A stretch of DNA of 64,000 bases from Starkeya sp. ORNL1 (GCF_012971745.1 NZ_CP048834.1:1922001-1986000), one strand, 5' to 3'; counted from the first letter of the stretch, positions 35,841-45,739 are shown. The notes: generated by a model from the sequence alone, not told the origin. Numbers and translations are program-made.

Positions 35841-35911
35841 GCCCGGGGGGATAGGAGGAAAGGGCGCCCGGGGCAAGGGGTGGCGGTGACGCGGGCCGGG
35901 CGCGGCGTGAG

Positions 35912-36010
35912 CATCCTTCGAGGCTCGCTACGCTCGCACCTCAGGATGAGGTCGCTTTTAAAGAACCACCTCATCCTGAGGTGCCCGGCGGAGCCGGGCC
36001 TCGAAGGATG
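35912..36010. repeat. family A palindromic repeat, copy 9
   Basis: Typical copy with an AGGATGAGGT variant of the inner junction. Together with the family B copy just right of it, it makes up almost all of the 390-bp gap before the Phd gene. Confidence 0.94.
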
Positions 36011-36047
36011 CTGAAGCCGAGCACTCCCTTCCCTTTCCCCACCAGCC

Positions 36048-36148
36048 GTCATCCCGGACGGCCGAAGGCCGATCCGGGATCGTAGGAAGGTGTTGCGCGG
36101 GACTCGCGCGATCCCGGCTCTCCGGCTACGCCTGCGGCCGGGATGACA
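36048..36148. repeat. family B palindromic repeat, copy 5
   Basis: Right end reads CGGCCGGGATGACAAC, one base off the guide-matching GATGACGA. Confidence 0.92.
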
Positions 36149-36193
36149 ACTGTCGGGAAAACAAACGCGAGCCCTTGCACGCCGACCCCGTAA

Positions 36194-36212
36194 TGTACAT
36201 TTTACCTGTACA
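36194..36212. promoter_or_regulatory. operator of the Phd/PIN toxin-antitoxin pair
   Basis: Two TGTACA palindromes separated by seven bases (TTTTACC) lie 21 bp before the antitoxin start. Autoregulated Phd/YefM antitoxins bind paired short palindromes of this kind. Confidence 0.6.
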
Positions 36213-36232
36213 CATCATTCGGACCCACGCCC

Positions 36233-36478
36233 ATGAGCGCAAAGACCATCGCCGCCGCGCAGTTCAAGGCGGAATGCCTGCGGCTGATCGAGCAGATGAA
36301 CCGGGACCATGAACCGGTCACCATCACCCGGCGTGGCAAGCCGGTGGCGGTGCTGACCCCGGTGCCCGACGAAGCGTCCGCGCGCCCGCTCATCGGCGCG
36401 CTGCGCGGCACGGTCACGCGCTATGACGATCCCTTCGCCCCGGCGACCGACGCCGCCGACTGGATCGCCACGCAGTGA
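36233..36478 (+). CDS. Phd/YefM-type antitoxin
   Basis: Antitoxin of 81 residues with a Phd-like N-terminal DNA-binding region (AAAQFKAECLRLIEQM, then EPVTITRRGKPVAVLTPV). The C-terminus (RYDDPFAPATDAADWIA) would bind the PIN toxin. Its stop overlaps the toxin start. Confidence 0.88.
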   Translation: MSAKTIAAAQFKAECLRLIEQMNRDHEPVTITRRGKPVAVLTPVPDEASARPLIGALRGTVTRYDDPFAPATDAADWIATQ

Positions 36479-36888
36479 TCGTGCTCGATACCCACGTCCT
36501 GGTCTGGGCACTGGCGGACGATGCGCGGCTCGGGCGGAAGGCGCGGGCCGCTATCGAGGAATCCGTCGCGAAGGCCGGTGTGCTGGTGTCGGCGATCACG
36601 CCGTGGGAGATCGCCATGCTGGCGCAGAAGGGGCGGCTCGTGCTCGGCCGCGAGACCGCGGCGTGGATCGACGCCGCCCTGGCGGTGCCCGGCATCCGGC
36701 TCGCGCCGCTGGAGCCGGCCATCGCCATAGACAGCGTCCGCCTGCCGGGCGACATCCATGCCGACCCGGCCGACCGCATCATCATCGCCACCGCGCGCTT
36801 CCAGGGTGTCGCCTTGCTGACGGCGGACCGCGCCATTCTCGATTATGGTGTCGCCGGCCATGTCACCGTGCTCGATGCCGGGCAATAG
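36475..36888 (+). CDS. PIN-domain toxin (VapC-like ribonuclease)
   Basis: Predicted RNase toxin of 137 residues starting with GTG at 36475, which overlaps the antitoxin stop codon. The acidic PIN residues are in place: LDTHVLVWAL, SAITPWEIAMLAQKGRL, and HADPADRIIIATA with a following LLTADRAI. It is therefore probably functional when released from its partner. Confidence 0.88.
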   Translation: MIVLDTHVLVWALADDARLGRKARAAIEESVAKAGVLVSAITPWEIAMLAQKGRLVLGRETAAWIDAALAVPGIRLAPLEPAIAIDSVRLPGDIHADPADRIIIATARFQGVALLTADRAILDYGVAGHVTVLDAGQ

Positions 36889-36903
36889 ATCAGGACCTGC
36901 CGC

Positions 36904-38316
36904 ATGCCCGACCTCTCCGCCCTCATCGACCGCATCGCCCAGCACATCGGCGCGCACTACGTCCTCACTTCGCCGGAGGACATGGCGCCGTACCTCGTCG
37001 AGGAGCGCGGGCTCTATCATGGCACCGCGCCGGCCGTAGTGCGCCCCGGCTCGACGGAAGAGGTCGCGTTCGTCGTCGCTGCGTGCCACGAGGCCGGCGT
37101 GCGCATCGTGCCGCAGGGCGGCAATACCGGGCTGGTCGGCGGGCAGATGCCGGCGGGCGAGCTGGTGCTTTCGCTCTCCCGGCTCGACCGCATCCGCAAT
37201 GTCGATCCCGTCGACATGACCATGACGGTAGAGGCCGGCTGCATCCTCGATGTGGTCCACCATGCGGCGGAGGCGGTCGGCTGCCTGTTCCCGCTGCACA
37301 TCGCCTCCCAGGGCTCCTGCCAGATCGGCGGCAATCTCTCCACCAATGCTGGAGGAACCGCCGTGCTGCGCTATGGCAATGCCAAGGAGCTGGTACTCGG
37401 CCTCGAAGTGGTGCTGGCCGACGGCACCGTCTGGAACGGGCTGAAGCGGCTGCGCAAGAACAATGCGGGCTATGATCTCAGGCAGCTGTTCCTCGGCAGC
37501 GAGGGCACGCTCGGCATCATCACCGCGGCGGTGCTGAAGCTCTATCCGCAGCCGGCGCAGCGCGTCACCGCCTTCGCCGGCGTGCCCGACCCGAAGGCGG
37601 CGCTCGCTCTGCTCGGCCGGTTCCGCGCCGAGGCCGGCGACGCGCTCACCACCTTCGAGCTGATGGTGAGCTTCGGCCTCGAGACGGTGCTGGCGCATAT
37701 GCCCGGCACGGTGCGCCCGCTCGCGGAAAAATATCCCTGGTACGTCCTGATCGAGCTCTCCGCGCCGACCCGTGCCTTCGATCTCGGCGCGCTGATGGAG
37801 GCCGGACTCGGCGCCGGCATGGAGGACGGCCTGGTACTGGACGCCACCATTGCCTCCAGCGAGGCGCAGGCGGCGGCGCTGTGGCGGCTGCGCGAGGACA
37901 TGTCGGAGGCGCAGAAGCACGAAGGCGGCTCGATCAAGCACGACGTCTCGGTGCCAGTCTCGCGGGTGCCGGAATTCCTGGAGCGCGCGCTCGCCTTGGT
38001 GGAAGCGGCGATGCCGGGATTGCGGCCCTGCCCGTTCGGCCATGTCGGCGACGGCAACATCCATTTCAATCTCAGCCAGCCGGTGGGCATGGCGAAGGCG
38101 GATTTCATCAAGGAATGGGAACGCTTCAACCGCATCGTCCATGATGTGGTGACCGACATGGACGGCTCGATCGCCGCCGAGCACGGCATCGGCGATCTCA
38201 AGCGCCGTGAGTTGGCGCACTACGCCGACCCGGTGGCGCTGGAGCTGATGCACCGGCTGAAGCATGCGCTCGATCCTGAGGGCACGCTGAATCCGGGGAA
38301 GGTGATTGCAGGGTAG
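36904..38316 (+). CDS. FAD-binding oxidoreductase, D-2-hydroxyglutarate/D-lactate dehydrogenase type
   Basis: FAD enzyme of 470 residues oxidising a D-2-hydroxy acid. The VAO-type FAD domain is clear (RIVPQGGNTGLVGGQMP, SQGSCQIGGNLSTNAGG, KNNAGYDLRQLFLGSEGTLG). The C-terminal FAD-oxidase domain carries GHVGDGNIHFNLSQP and AAEHGIGDLKR, whose histidines form the metal/substrate site. It lies 15 bp after the toxin gene but is otherwise unrelated to it. Exact substrate is not determined by sequence. Confidence 0.88.
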   Translation: MPDLSALIDRIAQHIGAHYVLTSPEDMAPYLVEERGLYHGTAPAVVRPGSTEEVAFVVAACHEAGVRIVPQGGNTGLVGGQMPAGELVLSLSRLDRIRNVDPVDMTMTVEAGCILDVVHHAAEAVGCLFPLHIASQGSCQIGGNLSTNAGGTAVLRYGNAKELVLGLEVVLADGTVWNGLKRLRKNNAGYDLRQLFLGSEGTLGIITAAVLKLYPQPAQRVTAFAGVPDPKAALALLGRFRAEAGDALTTFELMVSFGLETVLAHMPGTVRPLAEKYPWYVLIELSAPTRAFDLGALMEAGLGAGMEDGLVLDATIASSEAQAAALWRLREDMSEAQKHEGGSIKHDVSVPVSRVPEFLERALALVEAAMPGLRPCPFGHVGDGNIHFNLSQPVGMAKADFIKEWERFNRIVHDVVTDMDGSIAAEHGIGDLKRRELAHYADPVALELMHRLKHALDPEGTLNPGKVIAG

Positions 38317-38338
38317 CGAAGGGGTTGCTCGGCGTGGG

Positions 38339-38439
38339 CATCCTTCGAGGCCCACGCGATGCGTGGGCACCTCAGGATGAGGTCGCTTTTATAACCACCT
38401 CATCCTGAGGTGCCCGGCGGAGCCGGGCCTCGAAGGATG
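38339..38439. repeat. family A palindromic repeat, copy 10
   Basis: The left tip, CCCACGCGATGCGTGGGC, is quite different from the usual ones yet still pairs perfectly, which shows that structure rather than sequence is kept. Confidence 0.94.
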
Positions 38440-38475
38440 CTGAAGCCGAACGACCCCTTCCCTTTCCCACCCGTT

Positions 38476-38576
38476 GTCATCCCGGACGGCCAACGGCCGA
38501 TCCGGGATCGCTGAAAGGTGTTGATCGGCACCTTCCCGCGATCCCGGCTCTCCGCTGCGCTACGGCCGGGATGACG
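38476..38576. repeat. family B palindromic repeat, copy 6
   Basis: Right end GGGATGACGAC matches the right target guide in full. Confidence 0.92.
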
Positions 38577-38802
38577 ACTCCGAGAAGCAAGTCTTCCTCC
38601 AACTTAGAACAATGTAAAACTGAGATAGACTCCAGTATTCTCTTGCTTTGAACCATTCTACATTACGCTGAATCCGTAATTTCATGTTGTCGCGCCTGTC
38701 AGCCCGGGTCTATTGAAGCGCGACAGTAAATAGTCGACCGGCTCTCCGATCCCATGCGGGACGCATGATCCCTCTGCCGGCCGCCGCAATCCGGGTAGCC
38801 GC
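38577..38802 (+). promoter_or_regulatory. AT-rich leader region before exbB
   Basis: The stretch 38580-38700 is much more AT-rich than its surroundings and is the likely promoter of the exbB-exbD-tonB operon. I looked for an Irr or Fur box; TTAGAACAATGTAAAA at about 38606 is only a partial resemblance and I do not claim it. Confidence 0.4.
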
Positions 38803-39807
38803 ATGCCGACGCTCCGCCGCCGTTCGCTCCGCTCGCGCCTGCCGGCGCTACTGGCCGCGCTCGTCCTTGCCTTGCCGGCCCCCGCGCTCGCGCAGGAAAC
38901 GGCGCCGCCGGCCGCAACCGCGGCGCCCACGCCGACGCCCGCGACCCCGACGCCGGAACTGTTCGCCCCGGCCCCGGCCGCGCAATCGCCGGCACCGGTG
39001 ACGCAAGCCGCTCCCCAGCCGGCCGCGCCGACGCCCGAGGCGCCGCACGACGTCACCCCCACCGACGACGCCGCCGTCAACGCCACGCTGCCGCATGACC
39101 TCTCCCCCTGGGGGATGTTCATGGCGGCGGACTGGATCGTGAAGGGGGTGATGATCGGCCTCGCCTTCGCCTCGGTCGTCACCTGGACGGTGTGGCTGGC
39201 GAAATCGCTGGAATTGCTGGTAGTCACCGGCAAGCTGCGCCGCCAGCTGCGCATCCTGCTCGGCAGCGCCTCGCTGGACGCCGCCCGCGCCGGCATCGGC
39301 GATGTCTCCGGCGCCACCGGGGCGATGGTGCGCACCACCGATCTCGAGCTCGGCCGCTCCGGCGCGCTGCCCGCCGAGGGCATCAAGGAGCGCGTCGCCA
39401 TCTCGCTCAGCCGCATCGAGGCGGCGGCCGGGCGGCGCATCACCCGCGGCACCGGCCTGCTCGCCACCATCGGCGCCACCGCGCCCTTCGTCGGCCTGTT
39501 CGGCACGGTGTGGGGCATCATGAACTCGTTCATCGGCATCTCGAAGGCGCAGACCACCAATCTCGCCGTGGTGGCGCCCGGCATCGCCGAGGCGCTGCTC
39601 GCCACCGCCATCGGCCTCGTCGCCGCCATTCCCGCCGTGGTGATCTACAACCACTTCACCCGGCAGGTGTTGGGCTATCGCGCGCTGCTGGGCGATGCCT
39701 CCGCCGAGATGCTGCGGCTGCTGTCGCGCGACCTCGACCGCCGCGACGCCGGCCAGCACGACTATGCGCAACCGCCGACCAAGCGCGTGCGCGCGGCGGC
39801 GGAGTAG
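38803..39807 (+). CDS. exbB: ExbB proton channel subunit
   Basis: Inner-membrane motor protein of 334 residues energising TonB. It has a signal sequence ([18 protein letters not shown]), a long alanine/proline-rich periplasmic stretch (35-90), and then the MotA/TolQ/ExbB core: a first helix ([20 protein letters not shown]), [21 protein letters not shown] and [21 protein letters not shown]. The exbD gene follows 6 bp downstream. The proline-rich N-terminal extension is common in alphaproteobacterial ExbB. Confidence 0.93.
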   Translation: MPTLRRRSLRSRLPALLAALVLALPAPALAQETAPPAATAAPTPTPATPTPELFAPAPAAQSPAPVTQAAPQPAAPTPEAPHDVTPTDDAAVNATLPHDLSPWGMFMAADWIVKGVMIGLAFASVVTWTVWLAKSLELLVVTGKLRRQLRILLGSASLDAARAGIGDVSGATGAMVRTTDLELGRSGALPAEGIKERVAISLSRIEAAAGRRITRGTGLLATIGATAPFVGLFGTVWGIMNSFIGISKAQTTNLAVVAPGIAEALLATAIGLVAAIPAVVIYNHFTRQVLGYRALLGDASAEMLRLLSRDLDRRDAGQHDYAQPPTKRVRAAAE

Positions 39808-39813
39808 GCGGAC

Positions 39814-40287
39814 ATGGCGGCCCGACTGCCCTCCGGCGACAGCGACGAACTGGTCGAGAACCACGAGATCAATGTCACGCCCTTCATCGACGTGATGCTG
39901 GTGCTGCTCATCATCTTCATGGTGGCGGCGCCGCTGTCGACGGTGGACGTGAAGGTGGACCTGCCGGCCTCCACCGCGACGCCGCAGCCGCGCCCGGACA
40001 AGCCGGTCTATTTTACCGTGAAGAGCGACCTGGCGCTGTCGCTCGGCAATGAGGACGTGCCGCGCGAGGCCGTCGCCGCCGCGCTGGCCAAGGCCACCGA
40101 GGGCAACAAGGATGCCCGCATTTTCCTGCGCGCCGACAGAAGCGTCGACTATGGCGACCTCATGGAGGTGATGAACCTCTTGCGCACCGCCGGCTATCTC
40201 AAGATCGCCCTGGTCGGGCTGGAGGCGCTGCCGGGCGCCGCGCCCGCGCCCGGGACGCCGGTCCCCGCCGGAACTCCCGCGCCATGA
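39814..40287 (+). CDS. exbD: ExbD biopolymer transport protein
   Basis: Single-span inner-membrane protein of 157 residues. The critical aspartate is in [19 protein letters not shown] periplasmic domain follows, ending in a proline-rich tail ([15 protein letters not shown]). Its stop overlaps the tonB start (ATGA). Confidence 0.93.
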   Translation: MAARLPSGDSDELVENHEINVTPFIDVMLVLLIIFMVAAPLSTVDVKVDLPASTATPQPRPDKPVYFTVKSDLALSLGNEDVPREAVAAALAKATEGNKDARIFLRADRSVDYGDLMEVMNLLRTAGYLKIALVGLEALPGAAPAPGTPVPAGTPAP

Positions 40288-41159
40288 GCGTGCTGCTGCT
40301 GCATGGCGGCGTGCAGCATCGCGCGGTCGAGGCCTCGCGCTGGCTCGGCTGCGCGGCGCTGGTGCTCGGCGTGCATTTCGCCGTGCTGAACTGGCCGGCA
40401 TCGCAGCCGGCCGTCATGCCGCCGGAGCCGCCGGCGATCATGATCGAGCTGGCGGAACTCCCGGTGGCGCCGCCATCCGAGCCGGTGGAAATGCCGCCCG
40501 GCCCGCAAATGACGCAGGCGCCGGAGCGGGTGGAGCAGGAGATTCCCCCCGATCCGCTGGCCAAGGCCGAGGACGTGCCGCCCCCGCCCCTGCCCGAGGT
40601 GCCGGAGCCGCTGCCGCAGGTGGAAGCCGCCCCGGTCGAGAATATCGAGGTGCCGCTGCCGCCGCCGCTGCCGCTCTCGGCCGAGCTGACGCCGCCGGAG
40701 AAGAAGATCGAGCCGCCCAAGGAGCGGCCGAAACCGAAGCCCAAGCCGAAGGAAAAGGAACGCAACGAGAAGCCGCCGGCGCCGCGGACCTCCGCCGCTC
40801 CGGCGCTGAACGCCGCCCCTGCGCCGCGCATGGCCGCGCCCTCGGCCGGCGCCAGTTCGTCGAGCAGCGTGTCGCCGGCGAATTGGCGCAGCCGGCTGAT
40901 GGCGCACCTCAACCGCAACAAGCGCTACCCGGCGGACGCCCGCGCCCGCGGCGAGCAGGGCCGGCCGCGCGTCGCCTTCACCATCAATCGCTCGGGGGCG
41001 GTGCTCTCGGCGCGGCTGGTGAGTTCATCCGGCAGCGCCAGCCTCGATGCCGAGGCGGTGGCGATGGTGCGCCGCGCCTCCCCGGTGCCGCCACCGCCGC
41101 CGGAGATGGCGGGCGGCACGTTCAGCTTCACGGTGCCGGTGGCGTTCAACGTGCGTTGA
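40284..41159 (+). CDS. tonB: TonB energy-transducing protein
   Basis: TonB of 291 residues: one N-terminal membrane anchor ([19 protein letters not shown]), a long proline/lysine/glutamate linker spanning the periplasm (about 45-190, with [10 protein letters not shown]), and a C-terminal TonB domain ([29 protein letters not shown], ending PVAFNVR). With ExbB and ExbD it powers TonB-dependent outer-membrane receptors; no such receptor is encoded in the window. The lanthanide/iron needs of the PQQ region make it a plausible partner. Confidence 0.92.
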   Translation: MSVLLLHGGVQHRAVEASRWLGCAALVLGVHFAVLNWPASQPAVMPPEPPAIMIELAELPVAPPSEPVEMPPGPQMTQAPERVEQEIPPDPLAKAEDVPPPPLPEVPEPLPQVEAAPVENIEVPLPPPLPLSAELTPPEKKIEPPKERPKPKPKPKEKERNEKPPAPRTSAAPALNAAPAPRMAAPSAGASSSSSVSPANWRSRLMAHLNRNKRYPADARARGEQGRPRVAFTINRSGAVLSARLVSSSGSASLDAEAVAMVRRASPVPPPPPEMAGGTFSFTVPVAFNVR

Positions 41160-41181
41160 GGGGCGCGCTGCTCTGCTTCAG

Positions 41182-41283
41182 CATCCTTCGAGGCCGCCTG
41201 CGGCGGCACCTCAGGATGAGGTCGCTTTAAAAGGAACAACCTCATCCTGAGGTGCTCGGGCAAAGCCCGAGCCTCGAAGGATG
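41182..41283. repeat. family A palindromic repeat, copy 11
   Basis: Right tip TCGGGCAAAGCCCGA; the last bases are GAAGGATGTTGAAGC. Confidence 0.93.
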
Positions 41284-41391
41284 TTGAAGCAGGACACCCC
41301 TCCCTTCCTCCCAGATGACGCGACGGCCGAAACGGCTGTATGACGGAGCAACGACGCGCCTCCCGTAACGGCGCGCCATCGGAGATCCGCC

Positions 41392-42609
41392 ATGTCCGCG
41401 CAGCCGCACGCCGCCCACGCCCCCACCACGAAAGCCGAGTTCGACTGGGCCGATCCGTTCGGGCTCGAAAGCCAGCTCAGCGAGGATGAGCGCATGGTCC
41501 GCGACACGGCGCGCGACTATGCGCAGGAGAAGCTCAAGCCGCGCGTCGCCTCGGCCTATATGGAAGAGCGCTTCGACCGCGAGATCATGGACGAGATGGG
41601 CGCGCTCGGCCTGCTCGGCCCGACCATCCCCGAGGAGTATGGCGGCGCCGGGCTCGGCTATGTCGCCTATGGGCTGGTGGCGCGCGAGGTTGAGCGGGTG
41701 GATTCCGGCTATCGCTCGGCGATGAGCGTGCAGTCCTCCCTCGTCATGCACCCGATCCATGCCTATGGCGACGAGGCGCAGCGCAAGAAGTACCTGCCGC
41801 GCCTCGCCAAGGGCGAGATCGTCGGCTGCTTCGGCCTCACCGAGCCGGACGCCGGCTCCGACCCTTCCGGCATGCGCACCCGCGCGGCCAGGATCGACGG
41901 CGGCTATCGGCTATCCGGTTCCAAGATGTGGATCACCAACGCCCCGATCGCCGACATCATGGTGGTGTGGGCGAAGTCGGCGGCGCATGGCGACGCCATT
42001 CGCGGCTTCGTGCTGGAACGCGGCGCCAAGGGGCTCTCCACGCCGAAGATCGAGAACAAGCTGAGCCTGCGCGCCTCCATAACCGGCGAGATCGTGATGG
42101 ACAGCGTCGAGGTGCCGGAAGACGCGCTGCTGCCGAACGTCTCCGGCCTCAAGGGCCCGTTCGGCTGCCTCAACCGCGCCCGCTACGGCATTGCCTGGGG
42201 CACCATGGGCGCGGCGGAAGCCTGCTACGCCTCGGCGCGGCAATACACGCTGGACCGCCACCAGTTCGGCAAGCCGCTGGCCGCCACCCAGATGGTGCAG
42301 AAGAAGCTCGCCGACATGGCGACCGAGATCGGCCTCGGCCTGCAGGCGGCGCTGCGCGCCGGGCGGCTGTTCGAGGAAGGCCGGCTGCCGCCGGAGCTGA
42401 TCTCGCTGATCAAGCGCAACAATTGCGGCAAGGCGCTCGACATCGCCCGCCAGGCCCGCGACATGCACGGCGGCAACGGCATATCCGCCGAGTTCCCGGT
42501 GATGCGGCACATGATCAATCTGGAGACCGTGAACACCTATGAGGGCACGCACGACATCCACGCGCTGATCCTCGGCCGGGCGATCACCGGGCACCAGGCG
42601 TTTTTCTGA
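41392..42609 (+). CDS. gcdH: glutaryl-CoA dehydrogenase
   Basis: Acyl-CoA dehydrogenase of 405 residues converting glutaryl-CoA to crotonyl-CoA and CO2 in lysine/tryptophan and aromatic breakdown. Family-typical features: [72 protein letters not shown] and the catalytic glutamate in [19 protein letters not shown], which with the [11 protein letters not shown] end is diagnostic for GcdH. A single-gene unit bounded by repeats. Confidence 0.92.
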   Translation: MSAQPHAAHAPTTKAEFDWADPFGLESQLSEDERMVRDTARDYAQEKLKPRVASAYMEERFDREIMDEMGALGLLGPTIPEEYGGAGLGYVAYGLVAREVERVDSGYRSAMSVQSSLVMHPIHAYGDEAQRKKYLPRLAKGEIVGCFGLTEPDAGSDPSGMRTRAARIDGGYRLSGSKMWITNAPIADIMVVWAKSAAHGDAIRGFVLERGAKGLSTPKIENKLSLRASITGEIVMDSVEVPEDALLPNVSGLKGPFGCLNRARYGIAWGTMGAAEACYASARQYTLDRHQFGKPLAATQMVQKKLADMATEIGLGLQAALRAGRLFEEGRLPPELISLIKRNNCGKALDIARQARDMHGGNGISAEFPVMRHMINLETVNTYEGTHDIHALILGRAITGHQAFF

Positions 42610-42627
42610 GGGGGGCTAGGGGACGGG

Positions 42628-42728
42628 CATCCTTCGAGGCTCGCTAGTGCTCGCACCTCAGGATGACGTTGCTTTTGAAAGAACCACGTCATCCTGAGGT
42701 GCCCGGCGCAGCCGGGCCTCGAAGGATG
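42628..42728. repeat. family A palindromic repeat, copy 12
   Basis: The left tip has an inserted base (TCGCTAGTGCTCGC). The right end provides GAAGGATG and an ATG directly upstream of the next gene. Confidence 0.93.
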
Positions 42729-42743
42729 CTGAAGCAGAACACC

Positions 42744-43562
42744 ATGCCCCTCATCCCCCTCGCCTCCCCCGACGACTCACGCATCGAGCCCTACCGCATC
42801 GTGCGCGAGCGCGATCTCGTCGGGCGCGAGCGGCGCTTCATCGTCGAGGGGCGCACCGTGCTCGATGTCGCGCTCTCGCCGCGCAACCGCTTCCGGCTGG
42901 AATCGCTGCTTTTGGCGGAGAGCCGGGTCGCGGCGCTGACGCCATTGCTGGCGCAGGCGCCGGTGGAATTGCCGGTCTATACCGCGAGCCAGCCGATCCT
43001 CGACGGCATCACCGGCTTCCACATCCATCGCGGCCTGCTCGGCATCGGGCTGCGCGGCGAGGAGACGACTGCCGAGGCGCTGCTCGCCGGCCTGCCGGAC
43101 GAGGCGCTGGTGGTGGTGCCGCTCGGCATCACCAATCACGACAATGTCGGCGGCATCTTCCGCAATGCCGCGGCGTTCGGCACCGAGGCCGTCCTGCTCG
43201 ATTTCGCCTCCTGCGATCCGCTCTATCGCAAGGCGATCCGGGTTTCGGTCGGCGGCAGCCTGATCGTGCCGTTCGCGCGGGAGGGTTCAGCCGATGCGCT
43301 GCTCGACCTGCTGCTGGCGCATGGCTTCGAGCTGATCGCGCTCAGCCCAGCGGGCGAGACCGAGCTTTCAAACCTCGTGCGGCCGAGGCGCGCGGCGTTA
43401 TTACTCGGCGCCGAGGGGCCGGGACTGTCGGCGCGCATCATGGCTCGTGCACACACGGTCCGCATCCCGATGCAGGGTGGATTCGACTCGCTGAACGTCG
43501 CCACCACCGCCGGCATCGCTCTGCATCATTTGACCTGCAATCCACGACCGTTCGGCGTATGA
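42744..43562 (+). CDS. TrmH/SpoU-family RNA 2'-O-methyltransferase
   Basis: SPOUT-class methyltransferase of 272 residues modifying rRNA or tRNA. Substrate-binding N-terminal domain (RRFIVEGRTVLDVAL), then the knotted SAM domain with GITNHDNVGGIFRNAAAFG (motif 1), LLGAEGPGLSARIM (motif 2) and IPMQGGFDSLNVATTAGIALHH (motif 3). The start at 42744 (MPLIPLASP) is preferred over an ATG six codons earlier that lies in repeat sequence. Target nucleotide unknown. Confidence 0.9.
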   Translation: MPLIPLASPDDSRIEPYRIVRERDLVGRERRFIVEGRTVLDVALSPRNRFRLESLLLAESRVAALTPLLAQAPVELPVYTASQPILDGITGFHIHRGLLGIGLRGEETTAEALLAGLPDEALVVVPLGITNHDNVGGIFRNAAAFGTEAVLLDFASCDPLYRKAIRVSVGGSLIVPFAREGSADALLDLLLAHGFELIALSPAGETELSNLVRPRRAALLLGAEGPGLSARIMARAHTVRIPMQGGFDSLNVATTAGIALHHLTCNPRPFGV

Positions 43563-43630
43563 TCCTGCTCGAACCGCGGGCGCTTAACGAAGCTCAAGCA
43601 AGACCCGGCGGCACCCCGGGAGTAGCCGTC

Positions 43631-44473
43631 ATGCAGGTCATGCACACCCAAGTCATGCACATCTTCAAGACCCTCCTCGTTGCCGCGGCCTTCGCCGCGC
43701 TGGCCGTCACCGCCGCCGCGGCGCAGGAGCCCGGCGCCGACGCCACCTGGCAGGCGCTGAAGCCCGACGTATTCGGCGAGCGCCCCATCGTCGAGGCGAG
43801 CCCGCTGGTGATGCTGAAGGCGCCGGTGCGCGCCGAGGACGCCGCCATGGTGCCGATCGATGTCGAGGTGGCGCTGCCGGCGGGCGACGTCCGCACGGTG
43901 AAGAAGCTGACGCTGATCGTCGACGAGAACCCGGCACCGGTCGCCGCCACCTTCACCTTCGGCGGCGCGCGCCAGGACGTCACGCTCGGCACGCGGCTCC
44001 GGGTGAACCAGTACAGCTATATCCGCGCCATCGCCGAATTGAGCGACGGCACGCTCGCGATGAATGCCCGCTTCGTCAAGGCGTCGGGCGGCTGCTCGGC
44101 GCCGGCGATGAAGGACGAGGAAGCGGCGCTGAAGAATATCGGCCAGATGAAGCTGCGCGTCGTCAATGACGGCCAGCAGGGCGACGCCACCCAGGCCAAC
44201 CGGCTGTCCCGCGTGCAACTGATGATCCGCCACCCGAACTATTCGGGCCTGCAGATGGACCAGATCACGCGGCTCTACATCCCCGCCAAGTTCGTCGACA
44301 AGATCGAGGTCAAGCAGGGCGACGACCTGGTGTTCGCCATGGAAGGCGGCATCTCGCTCAGCGAGGACCCGGCCATCCAGTTCTCCTACGAGCCGACCGG
44401 CAAGGAGATCCATGTCGACGCCGGCGACACCGACGGACGCAAGTTCGAGGGCGAACTGAAGCCGGCGGGGTAG
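43631..44473 (+). CDS. quinoprotein dehydrogenase-associated SoxYZ-like carrier
   Basis: Periplasmic protein of about 280 residues (the Met at 43652 is an alternative start). A signal peptide (FKTLLVAAAFAALAVTAAAA) is followed by a SoxY-like part, whose conserved cysteine is in KASGGCSAPAM (the sulfur-carrier arm position), and a C-terminal SoxZ-like part (ANRLSRVQLMIRHPNYSGLQMDQITRLYIPA). This fused form is repeatedly found beside PQQ-dependent alcohol dehydrogenases. Its exact role in the relay is not known. It belongs functionally with the pqq genes 2 kb away. Confidence 0.87.
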   Translation: MQVMHTQVMHIFKTLLVAAAFAALAVTAAAAQEPGADATWQALKPDVFGERPIVEASPLVMLKAPVRAEDAAMVPIDVEVALPAGDVRTVKKLTLIVDENPAPVAATFTFGGARQDVTLGTRLRVNQYSYIRAIAELSDGTLAMNARFVKASGGCSAPAMKDEEAALKNIGQMKLRVVNDGQQGDATQANRLSRVQLMIRHPNYSGLQMDQITRLYIPAKFVDKIEVKQGDDLVFAMEGGISLSEDPAIQFSYEPTGKEIHVDAGDTDGRKFEGELKPAG

Positions 44474-44497
44474 GCAAAAAACGTCGCTCTGCTTCAA

Positions 44498-44595
44498 CAT
44501 CCTTCGAGGCTCGCTGGCGCTCGCACCTCAGGATGACGTCGTTTATTAAAGCCTACGTCATCCTGAGGTGCCGCCGCAGGCGGCCTCGAAGGATG
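44498..44595. repeat. family A palindromic repeat, copy 13
   Basis: Left tip TCGCTGGCGCTCGC, right tip CCGCCGCAGGCGG. Confidence 0.93.
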
Positions 44596-44661
44596 CTCAA
44601 GCAGAGCACCCTGCGAGCGGCCGATCTTGCCAATTTTTGCCAAGCCCCTATCCTCCCCGCC

Positions 44662-44901
44662 ATGGGCACGATGAACATCTCACTTCCGGATTCGCTGAAA
44701 TCCTTCGTCGACGAGCAGGTTGCCGGGCGGGGTTACGGCACCAGCAGCGAATATGTCCGCGAGTTGATCCGCGCTGATCAGGATCGCCAGCGGCTGCGCG
44801 CGCTGCTGCTCGACGGCGCCGCCGCGCCGGTCGTGGCGACGGCCGATGACAGCTATTTCGATGGCCTGCGGGAACGCGTCCGCCGCACCAGGCCGGAGTG
44901 A
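44662..44901 (+). CDS. ParD-like antitoxin
   Basis: Ribbon-helix-helix antitoxin of 79 residues (start at 44662, or 44671 for MNISLP). The RHH core is MNISLPDSLKSFVDEQVAG with GYGTSSEYVRELIRAD, typical of ParD/CopG. The C-terminus (SYFDGLRERVRRTRPE) would bind the toxin. Stop overlaps the toxin start. Confidence 0.88.
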   Translation: MGTMNISLPDSLKSFVDEQVAGRGYGTSSEYVRELIRADQDRQRLRALLLDGAAAPVVATADDSYFDGLRERVRRTRPE

Positions 44902-45224
44902 GCGGCAAGCCGGTTCGCCTGCGCGCGCTGGCGCACGCGGATGCCCAAAACGCCATCGACCATTATCTTCGCGAGGCCGGAGCACCTGTGGCGCTCGGCT
45001 TCATCGATGCGCTGGAGGCGACCTATCGCGGCATCGCCGCCCGTCCGGCGGCCGGATCTCCTCGCTACGGGCATGAACTCGCGGTGCCAGGCCTGCGCAG
45101 CCGCGGGCTGAAGCGTTATCGCTACCTCGTCTTCTACATGGAGCGCGACGATCACATCGAGGTCTGGCGCGTGCTCCACGCCGAGCGCGATATTCCGGCC
45201 CGGATGCAGGAGGCGGAAGGGTGA
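44898..45224 (+). CDS. ParE/RelE-type toxin
   Basis: Plasmid-stabilisation-type toxin of 108 residues, starting with GTG at 44898 overlapping the antitoxin stop. ParE features: ALAHADAQNAIDHYLREAG, PRYGHEL, GLKRYRYLVFYMERDDHIEVWRVLHAERDIP. ParE members inhibit gyrase, while RelE members cleave mRNA; the sequence is closer to ParE. Confidence 0.87.
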   Translation: MSGKPVRLRALAHADAQNAIDHYLREAGAPVALGFIDALEATYRGIAARPAAGSPRYGHELAVPGLRSRGLKRYRYLVFYMERDDHIEVWRVLHAERDIPARMQEAEG

Positions 45225-45240
45225 AGTCGCTTTGCTTCAG

Positions 45241-45334
45241 CATCCTTCGAGGCTCGCTGACGCTCGCACCTCAGGATGACGTTGTTTTAAGCGACGTCAT
45301 CCTGAGGTGCCGCCACAGGCGGCCTCGAAGGATG
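45241..45334. repeat. family A palindromic repeat, copy 14
   Basis: Compact copy with a shortened spacer (GTTGTTTTAAGC). Confidence 0.93.
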
Positions 45335-45352
45335 CTCACGCCGAGCAACCCC

Positions 45353-45727
45353 TCAATAAAAGCACGTCACCTCGGCCTCGGCCTGCGCGCGCCGCAGGTC
45401 GGCGACCATGTCGCGGAACATGCCGGTATTGCGGAACACTTCGGCTTGCTGCCCGGAGGTCTGCAACATGCTCATGATGGTCTCCGCCTCGACGTACTTG
45501 TCGTAGGGCAGGATGGTGGCGATGGTGTCGATCGAGCAGGAGCACTTCTCCAGCGACTGCCGCGTCTGGCCGTTCGCCGCCATGCAGCCGAACACATAAT
45601 CGGCCCGCGCCACCGTCGGATAATCGTTCAGCTGCGCCGCCGTGTTCGCGCCTTGCGTCACATTCTGCGCGAACGCGGCGCCGGTGGCGATCAACAGGCC
45701 AAGCGCGGCCCCGATGAGAATACGCAT
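45353..45727 (-). CDS. exported cysteine-containing protein of unknown function, end of the pqq operon
   Basis: Protein of 124 residues with a signal peptide (LIGAALGLLIATGAAFA). The mature part has four cysteines (FGC, KCSC, TCFY) and looks helical. No family recognised. GGGAG overlaps the stop of the preceding gene, and the gene is the last in a run pqqA-B-C-D-E-X-Y with the same strand and short spacing. That position suggests a periplasmic role linked to PQQ enzymes, but this is only inference. Confidence 0.7.
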   Translation of the reverse strand: MRILIGAALGLLIATGAAFAQNVTQGANTAAQLNDYPTVARADYVFGCMAANGQTRQSLEKCSCSIDTIATILPYDKYVEAETIMSMLQTSGQQAEVFRNTGMFRDMVADLRRAQAEAEVTCFY

Positions 45728-45739
45728 TGGCGTTGCTCC

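Noticed and set aside
38600..38625. Possible Irr/Fur-type iron box before exbB
   Set aside because: TTAGAACAATGTAAAA matches the expected palindrome on one side only, so the claim would rest on a half site.
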